A DNA stretch of 64,000 nucleotides, taken from the NCBI GenBank assembly GCA_041390365.1, contig JAWKQB010000001.1, positions 1,426,001 to 1,490,000 on the forward strand, read 5' to 3'. Position 1 is the stretch's first letter; each line of letters begins with the position of its first letter. Source of the DNA: Syntrophotaleaceae bacterium. Its GTDB lineage: Bacteria; Desulfobacterota; Desulfuromonadia; Desulfuromonadales; Syntrophotaleaceae. The notes beneath the pieces were generated by a model. It was not told the DNA's origin. It ran no database searches and saw nothing but the letters and a program-made list of their open reading frames with translations. Made by a program: the position numbers and the translations under genes. This document shows, in pieces, positions 26,442 through 33,984 of the stretch.

Positions 26442-26993
26442 TCAGCCGGGTTTTTCACAAAAACGCTGCAGGCATTCGTTGTATATCCGAAAATGCTCCG
26501 CGGAATAAACCACGAGGAATACCTTGCGGATGCTTCGGTGTTCTGCCAGGAAACCCGTGATGACCTCCAGGGCAATGGGACAGGCCCTGGCCACCGGAAA
26601 CCGGTACCGGCCGCAGCTGATGGCCGGAAAAGCGATGGAGCCGATGTCGTTCGCCAGGGCGATCTCCAGGCAGTTGCGGTAACAGTCGGCAAGCAGTCTT
26701 TCGGGTTCGGGATCCAGTCCGTAGACCGGTCCGACCGTGTGAATCACGTAGCGGGCAGGCAGGTTGTGTCCACCGGTAAGACGTGCCTCGCCTACCGGGC
26801 AGCCACCGATTGTGCTGCATTCCTCCTGCAGACCGCTGCCCGCCGCCCAGTGGATTGCACCATCGACACCCTCCCCGCCCGACAGATTACTGTTGGCAGG
26901 ATTGACGATGGCATCCACCTCCATCATGGTAATGTCTTCCCAGCGGATCTCGATCCGCGCCAGGACACTCCGGTCGAATTTCTTCCCGGGCAT
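26442..26993 (-). CDS. Macro-domain protein (ADP-ribose binding, MacroD-like)
   Basis: 183-residue single macro domain. The motifs are DAIVNPANSNLSGGEGVDGA followed by IHWAAG (about 28-53), then a central VIHTVGPVYG and AFPAISCGRYRFP. These fit MacroD-type hydrolases that remove ADP-ribose from proteins or deacetylate O-acetyl-ADP-ribose. The loop reads SGGEGVDGA where the family usually has GGGGVDGA, and the active Asn is in NPAN instead of NAAN, so activity is likely but not certain. ATG at 26993 has AGAGGGG upstream; a TTG at 27035 is rejected. It follows the unknown 171-residue gene by 19 bp. Confidence 0.87.
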   Translation of the reverse strand: MPGKKFDRSVLARIEIRWEDITMMEVDAIVNPANSNLSGGEGVDGAIHWAAGSGLQEECSTIGGCPVGEARLTGGHNLPARYVIHTVGPVYGLDPEPERLLADCYRNCLEIALANDIGSIAFPAISCGRYRFPVARACPIALEVITGFLAEHRSIRKVFLVVYSAEHFRIYNECLQRFCEKPG

Positions 26994-27012
26994 TGCCACC
27001 CCTCTCCCCACC

Positions 27013-27528
27013 TCAATCGACCAATCTATCGGCAAGTTCTTCCCAGAGGCCTTCCACGCTACCGGCGTTGGACAGAATTTCCCGGCAGGACTGCATGAAG
27101 ACCTCCGGAGTCCAGGGGTTCCAGCGGCACATTCCCGTCATTACGTTACTGAAAAAGGTTATCAATGGATTTTCCAGGACGAAAGTGCGTTCACGACGGG
27201 CATCATTGCCATGAAAAAAAACGGGCAGGAGGTTTTGCCTTTTCATCTGCTGAAATGATTCCTTTCCACCCGGCGCCCAGTAATCCCACCAGGTGGCATA
27301 GGTCTGTCGGGCATGCCGTCCCACTCTTAAAAGAACCGTAACAACACCGCAGTTATCCAAAGGATAAAAACCGGCCCGCAGGTCGACGGTTGTTTCTCCG
27401 AAATAGCGGATCATCGCTGAACGCTCTCGAACCAGCAGGCTGATCTGGGGACTGGGGCCGGAACCCGGGTAAATCAGCGCCTCACCGAAATCGCATGCAG
27501 CGATCGCCTGTTTGACGGAAAGATCCAT
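27013..27528 (-). CDS. Uncharacterised protein upstream of the macro-domain gene
   Basis: Not recognised. The 171-residue product is soluble, with no signal peptide or membrane segment. Notable blocks are LLVRERSAMIRYFGETTVDL, GRHARQTYATWWDYWAPGG, PVFFHGNDARRERTFVLENP and CRWNPWTPEVFMQS; it has six Trp, many of them in two short clusters. ATG at 27528 was chosen over upstream starts (to 27741) because the upstream part reads through the KfrA control region. It has only a weak GGAA ribosome binding site. Being 19 bp upstream of the macro gene suggests co-expression; a DarT-like ADP-ribosyltransferase was considered, but no such motif is seen. Confidence 0.75.
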   Translation of the reverse strand: MDLSVKQAIAACDFGEALIYPGSGPSPQISLLVRERSAMIRYFGETTVDLRAGFYPLDNCGVVTVLLRVGRHARQTYATWWDYWAPGGKESFQQMKRQNLLPVFFHGNDARRERTFVLENPLITFFSNVMTGMCRWNPWTPEVFMQSCREILSNAGSVEGLWEELADRLVD

Positions 27529-27581
27529 ATTTTCCAACCCGAATCGTTCGCCATTGGACCGGGATGACCTGGTGATTGTCG

Positions 27582-27684
27582 ATAACGATGACGGCAACGA
27601 GGACATTATGGACCAAATAACGTTATCGTTTGTCGATGCCGGCACAAACTTCTTGAATATCATCCGATTCCAGGATAACGTTAC
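27582..27684. promoter_or_regulatory. Putative operator region, ATAACGTTAT boxes
   Basis: The 185-bp divergent spacer has three related boxes: ATAACGAT (27582-27589), the perfect palindrome ATAACGTTAT (27617-27626) and ATAACGTTA (27675-27683). The flanks TGTCGATAACG and CGTTTGTCGAT around the first two are also inverted copies. KfrA proteins repress their own promoters, so these are candidate sites for the 27714 gene product; inference only. Confidence 0.5.
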
Positions 27685-27713
27685 ATTTTTAAATTCCCTG
27701 ATAAGGACACGCC

Positions 27714-28280
27714 ATGGCTCGAAAAGGAATAACCTTCGCACAGGTGGCCGAGGTCTGCAAATCTCTCCAGGAGGCGGGAGAACCGATCAGCGTCCGCACC
27801 ATTCAGGCGAGTACCGGAGGATCGATGACCACGGTGCTCAAGCATTACCGCCTCTGGAAAGAAGGCGAGGGTCATGAGCCCGCCGCCGGACTGACTATAT
27901 CCAGGCGGCTGCAGCAGGCATTGCTGGCCGAGTTGCGGCAGACAGCCGCCAAAGCCCGGGAAGGCTGCACGGCTCAGGCCTTGCTGGAGGTCAACGGACT
28001 CAGACATCGGCTGGCTGAATCGGAACGGCGTATCGCGATACTCGAAACGGCCCTGCTCGAAAGTGACCGTCTCCGTCATGCCCAGGAGGAAGAGCTCCAG
28101 CAGCTCCGTCGGCACCTCGCGGAAACGGAACATCTGAAAAGCCTGGCCGAGACCCGCGGGGGGTCCCAGGAGCAAAAACCTGCTCCGGAAAAGGTTGCGG
28201 AGGGACCGACCAGAAGCAAAAAGTCCAAAACCGACAAACAGGAACTCCCGGGACAGGAGCCGAACCTTTTCGATTTCTGA
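27714..28280 (+). CDS. KfrA-like DNA-binding coiled-coil protein
   Basis: 188 residues. Residues about 1-50 (MARKGITFAQVAEVCKSLQE, then VRTIQASTGGSMTTVLKHYR) are the KfrA N-terminal winged helix/HTH domain; about 65-145 is a continuous Leu/Glu/Arg-rich coiled coil (LAESERRIAILETALLESDR, LRHAQEEELQQLRRHLAETE); the end is a basic, disordered tail with a Phe-Asp-Phe end. KfrA is best known from plasmids, where it aids partition and represses its own gene; chromosomal homologues are uncharacterised. AAGGA lies seven bases before the ATG. Divergent from the unknown/macro operon and 3 bp tail-to-tail from the aldehyde dehydrogenase. Confidence 0.82.
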   Translation: MARKGITFAQVAEVCKSLQEAGEPISVRTIQASTGGSMTTVLKHYRLWKEGEGHEPAAGLTISRRLQQALLAELRQTAAKAREGCTAQALLEVNGLRHRLAESERRIAILETALLESDRLRHAQEEELQQLRRHLAETEHLKSLAETRGGSQEQKPAPEKVAEGPTRSKKSKTDKQELPGQEPNLFDF

Positions 28281-28283
28281 TCC

Positions 28284-29720
28284 TTACCCTGTTTTTTCCT
28301 CCGGCAGCAGCAGGGCTTTGATCTCCAGGAACTCCTCCAGACCGTAGCGGCCGTTCTCCCGGCCAATGCCGGATTGTTTAAAACCGCCGAAGGGGGCCTT
28401 GATATTGTATCCGGCTCCATTGATCTCGACCTGTCCTGCCTCCAACCGCCGGGCGACCCGGCGGGCCCGCTCTTCATCCCCCGCCCAGACGGAGCCTGCC
28501 AGACCGTAGATGGTGTCGTTGGCCAAGGCGATGGCCTCTTCTTCGTCGCGAAAGGTCATGATCGACAGCACCGGTCCGAAAATCTCCTCCCGGGCGATGG
28601 TCATGTCCGAGGTCACCCGGCCGAAAACGGTGGGCCTGACAAAAAAGCCCTTATCCAAGCCTTCCGGCGGCTCAAGGCCGCCCAGCAGCAACTCGGCGCC
28701 CTCTTCCAGTCCCTTGCTGATATAGGAACGCACCCGCTCCCGTTGCGCTGCCGAAACCAGCGGACCCAGTCTTGTCTTCGAATCCCGGGGATCACCGGGG
28801 TTAAAGGTCGCTGCGGCCTCGATGGCCAGTTCGGCCGCCCGCGGGTAGAGCGCCTCCGGCACCAGCAGACGGGTCATGGCGCTGCAGGTTTGCCCCGAAT
28901 TGAGGTAGCAGGCGCTGACGGTGGATTTGACTGCCGTCTCCAGGTCGGCATCCTCCAGAATCACGGCAGGGGATTTTCCGCCTAATTCGAGGGCTGTGCG
29001 CTTGACCGTTTTGGCCGCAAGTTCCAGGATCCTCCGGCCGGCCCGGGTCGACCCGGTGAAGGAAATCATGGCGACCTGAGGGTGGCCTGCCAAGGCTTCG
29101 CCCACCTCCGGCCCGGTCCCCGGGACAAGGTTGAAGACACCGGCCGGAAGCCCTGCCCTGTCGATGATTTCAGCCAGGATGAAGGCATCGAGGGGAGCAA
29201 CTTCGCTCGGCTTCAGAACGACCGTGCATCCGGCCGCCAAAGCCGGGCCCACCTTGGCCACAATCTGGTGGAGAGGAAAATTCCAGGGGGTGATGCAGCC
29301 GACCACACCCACCGGTTCCTTTACAACAAGGGAAGGCCCAATCCGCTCCTCGAAAGGGAACCGGCGCAGTTCCCTGGCAAAAATTCCCATGTTGGCGGCC
29401 GGCAGTCCGGCCTGTATCGCCTTGGACAACTTCAGCGGCATGCCCATTTCATCGGTAATGGCGGCAGCGATCTCCTCCGCCTGTTCGTTGAGTCCGGCGG
29501 CAATCTTTTCCAACCGGTCGGCCCGCTCCTCGACGGAAGCCGAAGACCACCCGGGAAGGGCCTTGCGGGCGGCCCGCACTGCAGCATCCGCGTCCTCTGC
29601 GGTACCCCGGGGAATGGTTGCAATGACGGCCTCGGTGGCCGGGTTGACCACCTCGATGACCTCCCGGCCATGGGGCGAAACCCACTCTCCGCCGATATAA
29701 ATTTTTTCCTGAATCTTCAT
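28284..29720 (-). CDS. NAD(P)-dependent aldehyde dehydrogenase
   Basis: Oxidises an aldehyde to its acid with NAD(P). It has 478 residues with the complete ALDH fold: TPWNFP, KPSEVAP, FTGSTRAGR, the active Glu in LELGGKSP, the catalytic Cys (about residue 285) in NSGQTCSAMTR, and EIFGPVLSIM. The closest subfamily by eye is the broad aldehyde dehydrogenase group (ALDH family 4/BADH-like), so the substrate cannot be named. The ATG at 29720 has GGGAG six bases upstream; a start at 29753 is possible but unsupported. Single gene, converging on the KfrA-like gene. Confidence 0.93.
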   Translation of the reverse strand: MKIQEKIYIGGEWVSPHGREVIEVVNPATEAVIATIPRGTAEDADAAVRAARKALPGWSSASVEERADRLEKIAAGLNEQAEEIAAAITDEMGMPLKLSKAIQAGLPAANMGIFARELRRFPFEERIGPSLVVKEPVGVVGCITPWNFPLHQIVAKVGPALAAGCTVVLKPSEVAPLDAFILAEIIDRAGLPAGVFNLVPGTGPEVGEALAGHPQVAMISFTGSTRAGRRILELAAKTVKRTALELGGKSPAVILEDADLETAVKSTVSACYLNSGQTCSAMTRLLVPEALYPRAAELAIEAAATFNPGDPRDSKTRLGPLVSAAQRERVRSYISKGLEEGAELLLGGLEPPEGLDKGFFVRPTVFGRVTSDMTIAREEIFGPVLSIMTFRDEEEAIALANDTIYGLAGSVWAGDEERARRVARRLEAGQVEINGAGYNIKAPFGGFKQSGIGRENGRYGLEEFLEIKALLLPEEKTG

Positions 29721-29839
29721 CGCAAACTCCCTTTCCTGGTTGCAGCGGTTCATCGTCTCGTATTCATTGAGAATTCGACTATAACAAAGATTTCCGCTCC
29801 TTCCTACCCGGACCGGATACTTTTCAGAACATCTGCTTT

Positions 29840-29853
29840 TTGATCCCGGTCAA
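29840..29853. promoter_or_regulatory. CRP/FNR-type site before ygbA
   Basis: TTGATCCCGGTCAA is a near-symmetric TTGA-N6-TCAA palindrome ending 12 bp before the ygbA-like ATG. It matches the TTGAY-N4-RTCAA type of site used by FNR, DNR and HcpR regulators. Confidence 0.5.
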
Positions 29854-29864
29854 CTCCTTGATTC

Positions 29865-30257
29865 ATGGACTGGTCTAAAATCGAAACCATGGCGAATGAA
29901 AACAGGAACATATCCCGACGGACCCGGCGCGACATCCGCACCCTGAAGATTCTGACGGAGATTTATTGCCGGGATCATCACCGGTCGTCTCCGGACCATT
30001 CAGAACCATCGGGATTATGCCGGGAGTGCGAAAAATTTCTCGCCTATGGCGAAAACCGGCTTTTACGGTGCCCGCTGAAGCCGAAACCGGCCTGCCGCGA
30101 CTGTCACATCCACTGCTTTTCCCCCAGTATGCGGGACACGGCCCGCAACATCATGCGCTACGGCTGGCCTCGAATCTTTCGTCGAGGCCGCATCGATCTG
30201 CTCTGGAGACTGCTGATGTCCCACGGGAAGGGCAGGCACAAAAAATCGGTTTATTGA
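29865..30257 (+). CDS. ygbA: YgbA-family protein (nitrous oxide-stimulated promoter family)
   Basis: 130-residue basic, Cys-rich protein. RRTRRDIRTLKILTEIYCRD and CRECEKFLAYGENRLLRCPL, then CRDCHIHCFSPSMRDTARNI and MRYGWPRI, match the YgbA_NO family, which in other bacteria is strongly induced by nitric oxide and sits near hcp. The Cys pairs (CREC, CRDC plus extra Cys and His) look metal-binding. Exact biochemical role is unknown. Start uncertain: ATG 29865 or 29889; neither has a good ribosome binding site, which suggests poor or regulated translation. A CRP/FNR-type palindrome precedes it, and a second one overlaps its stop before a ferredoxin-like gene. Confidence 0.85.
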   Translation: MDWSKIETMANENRNISRRTRRDIRTLKILTEIYCRDHHRSSPDHSEPSGLCRECEKFLAYGENRLLRCPLKPKPACRDCHIHCFSPSMRDTARNIMRYGWPRIFRRGRIDLLWRLLMSHGKGRHKKSVY

Positions 30258-30267
30258 TTTCCATCAA
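30254..30267. promoter_or_regulatory. Perfect FNR-type box before the ferredoxin-like gene
   Basis: TTGATTTCCATCAA exactly fits the FNR consensus TTGAT-N4-ATCAA. It overlaps the ygbA stop codon (30255-30257) and ends 78 bp before the ferredoxin-like ATG, a plausible distance for activation or repression by an FNR/HcpR-type regulator. The regulator is not in this window. Confidence 0.65.
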
Positions 30268-30345
30268 GGTTGAAAAAGCCGGTTGGATGCAGGATGGATT
30301 CAACGATACGAAACAAACAACGATCAAACGGAATGGAGAAGGATC

Positions 30346-31062
30346 ATGCTTAGAAATATCGTCAAAATCGATGAAGAAAAGTGCAACGGATGCGGTCTCT
30401 GCGTTCCCGCCTGCGCCGAAGGGGCCATTCAGATTGTTGACGGCAAGGCCAGACTGGTTGCCGACAACCTGTGTGACGGGCTCGGTGCCTGCCTCGGCGA
30501 TTGCCCGAAGGGAGCCATTACCATTGAACAAAGGGATGCGGATGAATTCGATGAAACCGAAGTGAAAAAGGTGCAGGAAAAATCGTCTGCCAAAGTTGCG
30601 GCCAAATCCCACCACGGTCACGGCGGCTGCCCTTCATCCCGCCTGATGAAGCTGGAATCCGGCGCCGCAAAACCGTCAGAGGAAGGGGCCTCCCGTCAGT
30701 CGCGACTCGGCACCTGGCCGGTGCAATTGAGCCTGGTACCGCCCAGCGCGCCTTTTCTGGAAAACTCGGACCTGCTGCTGGCCGCCGATTGCGCCCCCTT
30801 TGCCTATGCCGATTTCCACAGGGATTTTCTCAACGACAAAACCCTGGTTATTGGTTGCCCCAAACTCGACGACGGGCAGGCGTATCTGGAAAAGCTGACC
30901 CGCATGCTGCAGGAAAACACCATCCGCAGCCTCACCGTCATCCGCATGGAAGTCCCCTGCTGCAGCGGTCTGGTCGCCATCGCCCAGCAGGCCCTGGCCG
31001 CCAGCGGCAAGCAGATCCCCTTGGAGACCGTCACCATCGGCATCAAGGGCGAGAGGAAGTAA
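30346..31062 (+). CDS. 4Fe-4S ferredoxin-type protein with long C-terminal domain
   Basis: 238 residues. The N-terminal ferredoxin domain has a complete CxxCxxCxxxC (CNGCGLCVPAC, residues 13-23) and a second motif CDGLGACLGDCP with one Cys replaced by Leu, as is usual for this family. A His/Gly/Cys stretch (HHGHGGCPSSR) lies near 90-100. The C-terminal ~110 residues (SLVPPSAPFLENSDLLLAAD, CAPFAYADFHRDFLND, LVIGCPKLDDGQAYLEKL, VPCCSGLVAIA) form a separate domain. Proteins of this type accompany Hcp and YgbA in anaerobes and are assumed to be electron carriers in nitrosative stress. ATG at 30346 has GGAG/AAGG; the upstream start is rejected. Confidence 0.88.
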   Translation: MLRNIVKIDEEKCNGCGLCVPACAEGAIQIVDGKARLVADNLCDGLGACLGDCPKGAITIEQRDADEFDETEVKKVQEKSSAKVAAKSHHGHGGCPSSRLMKLESGAAKPSEEGASRQSRLGTWPVQLSLVPPSAPFLENSDLLLAADCAPFAYADFHRDFLNDKTLVIGCPKLDDGQAYLEKLTRMLQENTIRSLTVIRMEVPCCSGLVAIAQQALAASGKQIPLETVTIGIKGERK

Positions 31063-31092
31063 GACCCCCCTTTTCCATTCCGCTGTTTCAGA

Positions 31093-31124
31093 ACGAGCGG
31101 CCCGGTTTTAGTCGGGCCGTTCGT
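31093..31124 (+). terminator. Terminator-like hairpin after the ferredoxin-like gene
   Basis: CGGCCCG and CGGGCCG form a strong stem extended by ACGA/TCGT across one G-T pair. No T-tract follows, so it may stabilise the mRNA end and not terminate by itself. Confidence 0.4.
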
Positions 31125-31238
31125 CGTAAGGGAAGAAAAGCGAAGGGCCTGGCCTGCCGGACTTGACACAGGCGGTTATCTGGATGATTTTACCCATTCA
31201 AAACAGATAAATTGAGGGCCTTCGCAAAGGGAAGATTG

Positions 31239-32117
31239 ATGAAAAAGCTCAATATCATCGGATGCGGTCATGTCGGCAGAACGCTCGGGCGGCTTTGGCA
31301 TCGGGAGACGGTTTTTTCCCTTGGTGACATCCTCAACCGCACCGAGGAGAGCGGATCAGAGGCGGCTTGCTTTATCGGGGCGGGCCGGGCGGTGGGCGAA
31401 TTGGAGTCGATGGGCCCCGCGGATCTGTTTCTGATCGGCACACCCGATGACCGGATCGCCGCCTCCTGCGAAAGGCTTGCGGGCTCCGGCCTGCTGCGGC
31501 CGGGCGACCTGGTGTTTCACTGCAGCGGCGCCCTCCCCTCGACCGCTCTCGTTTCAGCCCGTCAGGCCGGAGCGTTTATCGGAAGCGTGCATCCGGTCAA
31601 AAGTTTCGCCGCCCCCGAAGTTTCCGTCGAGTCCTTTGCCGGTACCTTCTGCGGCTGGGAAGGGGACGAGGGGGCGCTGCGCATTCTCCGTCCCGCTTTC
31701 GAGCAGATCGGCGGGAAAACCTTTACCATCGATCCGCGGTTCAAAACCCTCTATCATGCCGCCGCGGTGATGGTCTGCAATTATCTGACGGCGCTGATCG
31801 AGATCGGTGCCCAGACCTATGTCAAGGCCGGGCTGGAGCGCGAGACGGCCATGCAGGTCATGGAACCGATCGTGCGGGGAACCGTGGAGAATATCTTTGC
31901 TTCGGGAACGGTGCGGGCGCTTACGGGCCCGATAGCACGGGGAGACCATGCAACGGTTTCCGGACAACTCGCCGCGCTGTCGGACTGGAACCCCCGACTG
32001 GCCGAAATCTATCGCGATCTGGGAGCGACCGCGCTGGAGCTGTCCCACCTTCAGGGCACAGCCTCGCCGGAGGCCCTTGCATCTCTGGCCGAGTTGCTGG
32101 CGGGGCGGATCAAATAA
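31239..32117 (+). CDS. Rossmann-fold DUF2520 protein
   Basis: 292 residues. N-terminal NAD(P)-binding Rossmann domain (LNIIGCGHVGRTLGRLWH, about 4-21; FLIGTPDDRI) and a C-terminal all-helical DUF2520 domain (VMVCNYLTALIEIGAQTYVK, LTGPIARGD). It resembles the ketopantoate reductase/F420-dependent oxidoreductase group and is often encoded near panB/panC or nucleotide genes. Those are not in this window, and its substrate is unknown. The ATG at 31239 has GGGAAG six bases upstream and starts the Rossmann strand directly; 31212 is less likely. Monocistronic, with a REP-like hairpin about 135 bp downstream. Confidence 0.88.
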   Translation: MKKLNIIGCGHVGRTLGRLWHRETVFSLGDILNRTEESGSEAACFIGAGRAVGELESMGPADLFLIGTPDDRIAASCERLAGSGLLRPGDLVFHCSGALPSTALVSARQAGAFIGSVHPVKSFAAPEVSVESFAGTFCGWEGDEGALRILRPAFEQIGGKTFTIDPRFKTLYHAAAVMVCNYLTALIEIGAQTYVKAGLERETAMQVMEPIVRGTVENIFASGTVRALTGPIARGDHATVSGQLAALSDWNPRLAEIYRDLGATALELSHLQGTASPEALASLAELLAGRIK

Positions 32118-32252
32118 AAATTTCATGCGCGGTAGTGTAAAGAGGCCGAATGGGTCAGGGTGACCTGTGTTAAAGGCTGGATATGGAAGGCATGTTAGCA
32201 GGCCCAGTGGGTAGAATTGAGATCAACCCGCGCGGTGCCGGGACCATAAAAA

Positions 32253-32286
32253 GGGACAGGCACCTTGTTGACAAGATGCCTGTCCC
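32253..32286. repeat. REP-like palindrome
   Basis: GGGACAGGCA and TGCCTGTCCC flank CTTG-TTGA-CAAG, giving a 14-bp stem with one mismatch. It resembles the GGGACAGGCACC palindromes found dispersed in many Geobacter-type genomes. No transposase gene is in the window. The rest of spacer 32118-32307 has no gene. Confidence 0.75.
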
Positions 32287-32307
32287 ACTTTCCGTTTGGA
32301 TCGTCTA

Positions 32308-32493
32308 CTAAACCTCTATATCACAGAATATTTTTGCATCTTCCGTGTTGACCGGTTTACAAAGGTTCGATTTGTCGTGAGAAACCACACAGCAGGTGAG
32401 GCAGGAATACTCTCCGCCCTTGTCTCTCAGAATCTCGGAACGCAGTTCGCCGGAATTACTAATCTCGCATATTTTCTTGCTTGGTCCTGTCAT
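32308..32493 (-). CDS. Small Cys protein with C-x2-C-x10-C-x-P motif
   Basis: 61-residue protein. The only recognisable block is CLTCCVVSHDKSNLCKP (residues 31-47): C-x2-C, ten residues, then C-x-P. The same spacing occurs twice in the 59719-60030 protein, which supports a real gene. The motif suggests metal binding by four or more Cys. The frame stays open to 32865, but the extension lacks a ribosome binding site; the ATG at 32493 has GGGGG about eight bases upstream. Function unknown. Confidence 0.5.
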   Translation of the reverse strand: MTGPSKKICEISNSGELRSEILRDKGGEYSCLTCCVVSHDKSNLCKPVNTEDAKIFCDIEV

Positions 32494-32770
32494 TGATATA
32501 ACCCCCTTTCCAGAAAGGGAACTTCCGTCCTGTCCGCAGGACGAAAACCACTTTTTACTCTGTTTTTGAATCATACTATTTACTGCAAAATCCAGCAACC
32601 ACCTCCAGGCGGCGAGAGCGCAGGCACTGGACGCCACAAAATGGCAGGAAGGCTCGGTGTGAAAGGCAATTCCTGCCGTCCCCTCCCCCGCCAGCCAGGC
32701 CGTCATGCGCCGGGGCCGCAGCCTCCCTTGCACATTAAATGAAGTTGGACCAGAATCTGGTGCACGGTTT

Positions 32771-33592
32771 TCAAGAGGCCTGCAGCTGACCAGGCGGTCC
32801 CTGAGTGTGCTCAATAACTTTATTTCGCCCGGCGCGTTTGGCCTGATAAAGTGCTTTGTCAACATTCTTCAACAATGTATCAAGAGGTAGAGGGTCCAGT
32901 GGCGACATCTTGGTGATCCCGATACTTGATGTCACCTTAAAGGGATGACCTTCAGACCGATACTCTGTTCCACGAATTTCATCTTGCAATCGATTTATAA
33001 AGCTATGGCCTTCCAATGAAGAGTCTCCATATAAGCATGCCAAAAACTCCTCTCCCCCTACTCTGCCGACAAGATCAGAGGATTTTGATATTTTCTTTAT
33101 CAATGTCCCGAAATTTTTAAGGACCATATCTCCTGCAGCATGACCATATCTGTCATTGATATTTTTAAAATAATCGATGTCCATCATTATAAATGTTATT
33201 TCTTGTTGTTCCTTTATTGCTAACTTATATGTCTTCTCTATGCTGTTCATCATAGCACCGTGATTGAGCAAACCAGTCAGTGAATCCAATGTAGCTAGCT
33301 TTTGCAACTCTTCTTGCAGATAATGGATTCTGAAAACCATTCTGACCAGATGCCCAGTAACTATCGGCGCTACAATCAACGGCACTAAAGCTGCTGATGC
33401 AACAATTAGTATCCAATCTATCCGACTGAGGGAAGAAGACCATAAATTGGAGTATTCAAAATAAAGGCAAATGGAACACGTTAATAAAACGGATAGAGTG
33501 ATAGAAATGGCAGTAATCAACACAACTGTTCGTTTGCCGCCCAGATTCAGCACAAATGATTCAAATTTCAAAATCTTGTTCCCCTTAAGCAT
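32771..33592 (-). CDS. Membrane GGDEF-domain protein (diguanylate cyclase)
   Basis: Makes cyclic di-GMP if active. About 273 residues: two membrane helices near the N-terminus (about 20-42 and 60-80), a short linker (LQEELQKLATLDSLTGLLNH) and a GGDEF domain with the active motif GRVGGEEFLACL. The RxxD inhibitory site is changed to KSSD, so product inhibition may be weak. The gene is clearly AT-richer than its neighbours (roughly 40% GC by eye), a sign of transfer. The start is unsure: ATG 33592 is used; a GTG at 33616 or 33649 would add 8 or 19 residues. Its nearest recognised c-di-GMP effector is the PilZ protein at 25351. Confidence 0.9.
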   Translation of the reverse strand: MLKGNKILKFESFVLNLGGKRTVVLITAISITLSVLLTCSICLYFEYSNLWSSSLSRIDWILIVASAALVPLIVAPIVTGHLVRMVFRIHYLQEELQKLATLDSLTGLLNHGAMMNSIEKTYKLAIKEQQEITFIMMDIDYFKNINDRYGHAAGDMVLKNFGTLIKKISKSSDLVGRVGGEEFLACLYGDSSLEGHSFINRLQDEIRGTEYRSEGHPFKVTSSIGITKMSPLDPLPLDTLLKNVDKALYQAKRAGRNKVIEHTQGPPGQLQAS

Positions 33593-33984
33593 AGGTGCGG
33601 ATAAATTTTTCACCTTACCCCAGCCTCTTTTTTTAACCGTGATTCCCACCCGGCCTTTTTGTCACCAAAATGTTCTGTTTATATGGGAAAAGAGTTAATT
33701 TTGACAATTTTGTCAGTAAGAAATGCACCAACAACCAGAAATAGCGAGTTGGAGAGTTGGAGGAGCCGCGTCTCAACTTCGTACTTTTGTCAAGAGTTGA
33801 GACCCGATCCCTCAGAGCTCACCTGATTTCAATGCGGGCCCGGACGGCCCGTGAGCTGCTCAGGGCGCTGGAAAACAGCAAAAAAACTCGGCCATCTGAC
33901 CGTCCGCAGGGGCTGCACCCGGAATAAAACGCCTGCAGGTATATACTTGTGAAGACTCCTTTGCTTCGGTGAGGATGCAGTCCT
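33593..33984. other. About 390-bp intergenic region, hairpin but no gene
   Basis: AT-rich first half, then the GAGTTGGA tandem pair and the 9-bp stem GTCTCAACT/AGTTGAGAC at 33770-33803 (16-nt loop). The last 150 bp should carry the promoter of the phospholipase D gene, but no good hexamers were found. Confidence 0.6.
33770..33803. repeat. Inverted repeat GTCTCAACT / AGTTGAGAC
   Basis: A perfect 9-bp inverted repeat with a 16-base loop between two divergent genes. No T-tract follows on either side. Confidence 0.65.

Noticed and set aside
27529..27741. N-terminal extension of the 171-residue protein
   Set aside because: The extension crosses the KfrA control region, lacks a ribosome binding site and has low-complexity Ser/Thr sequence.
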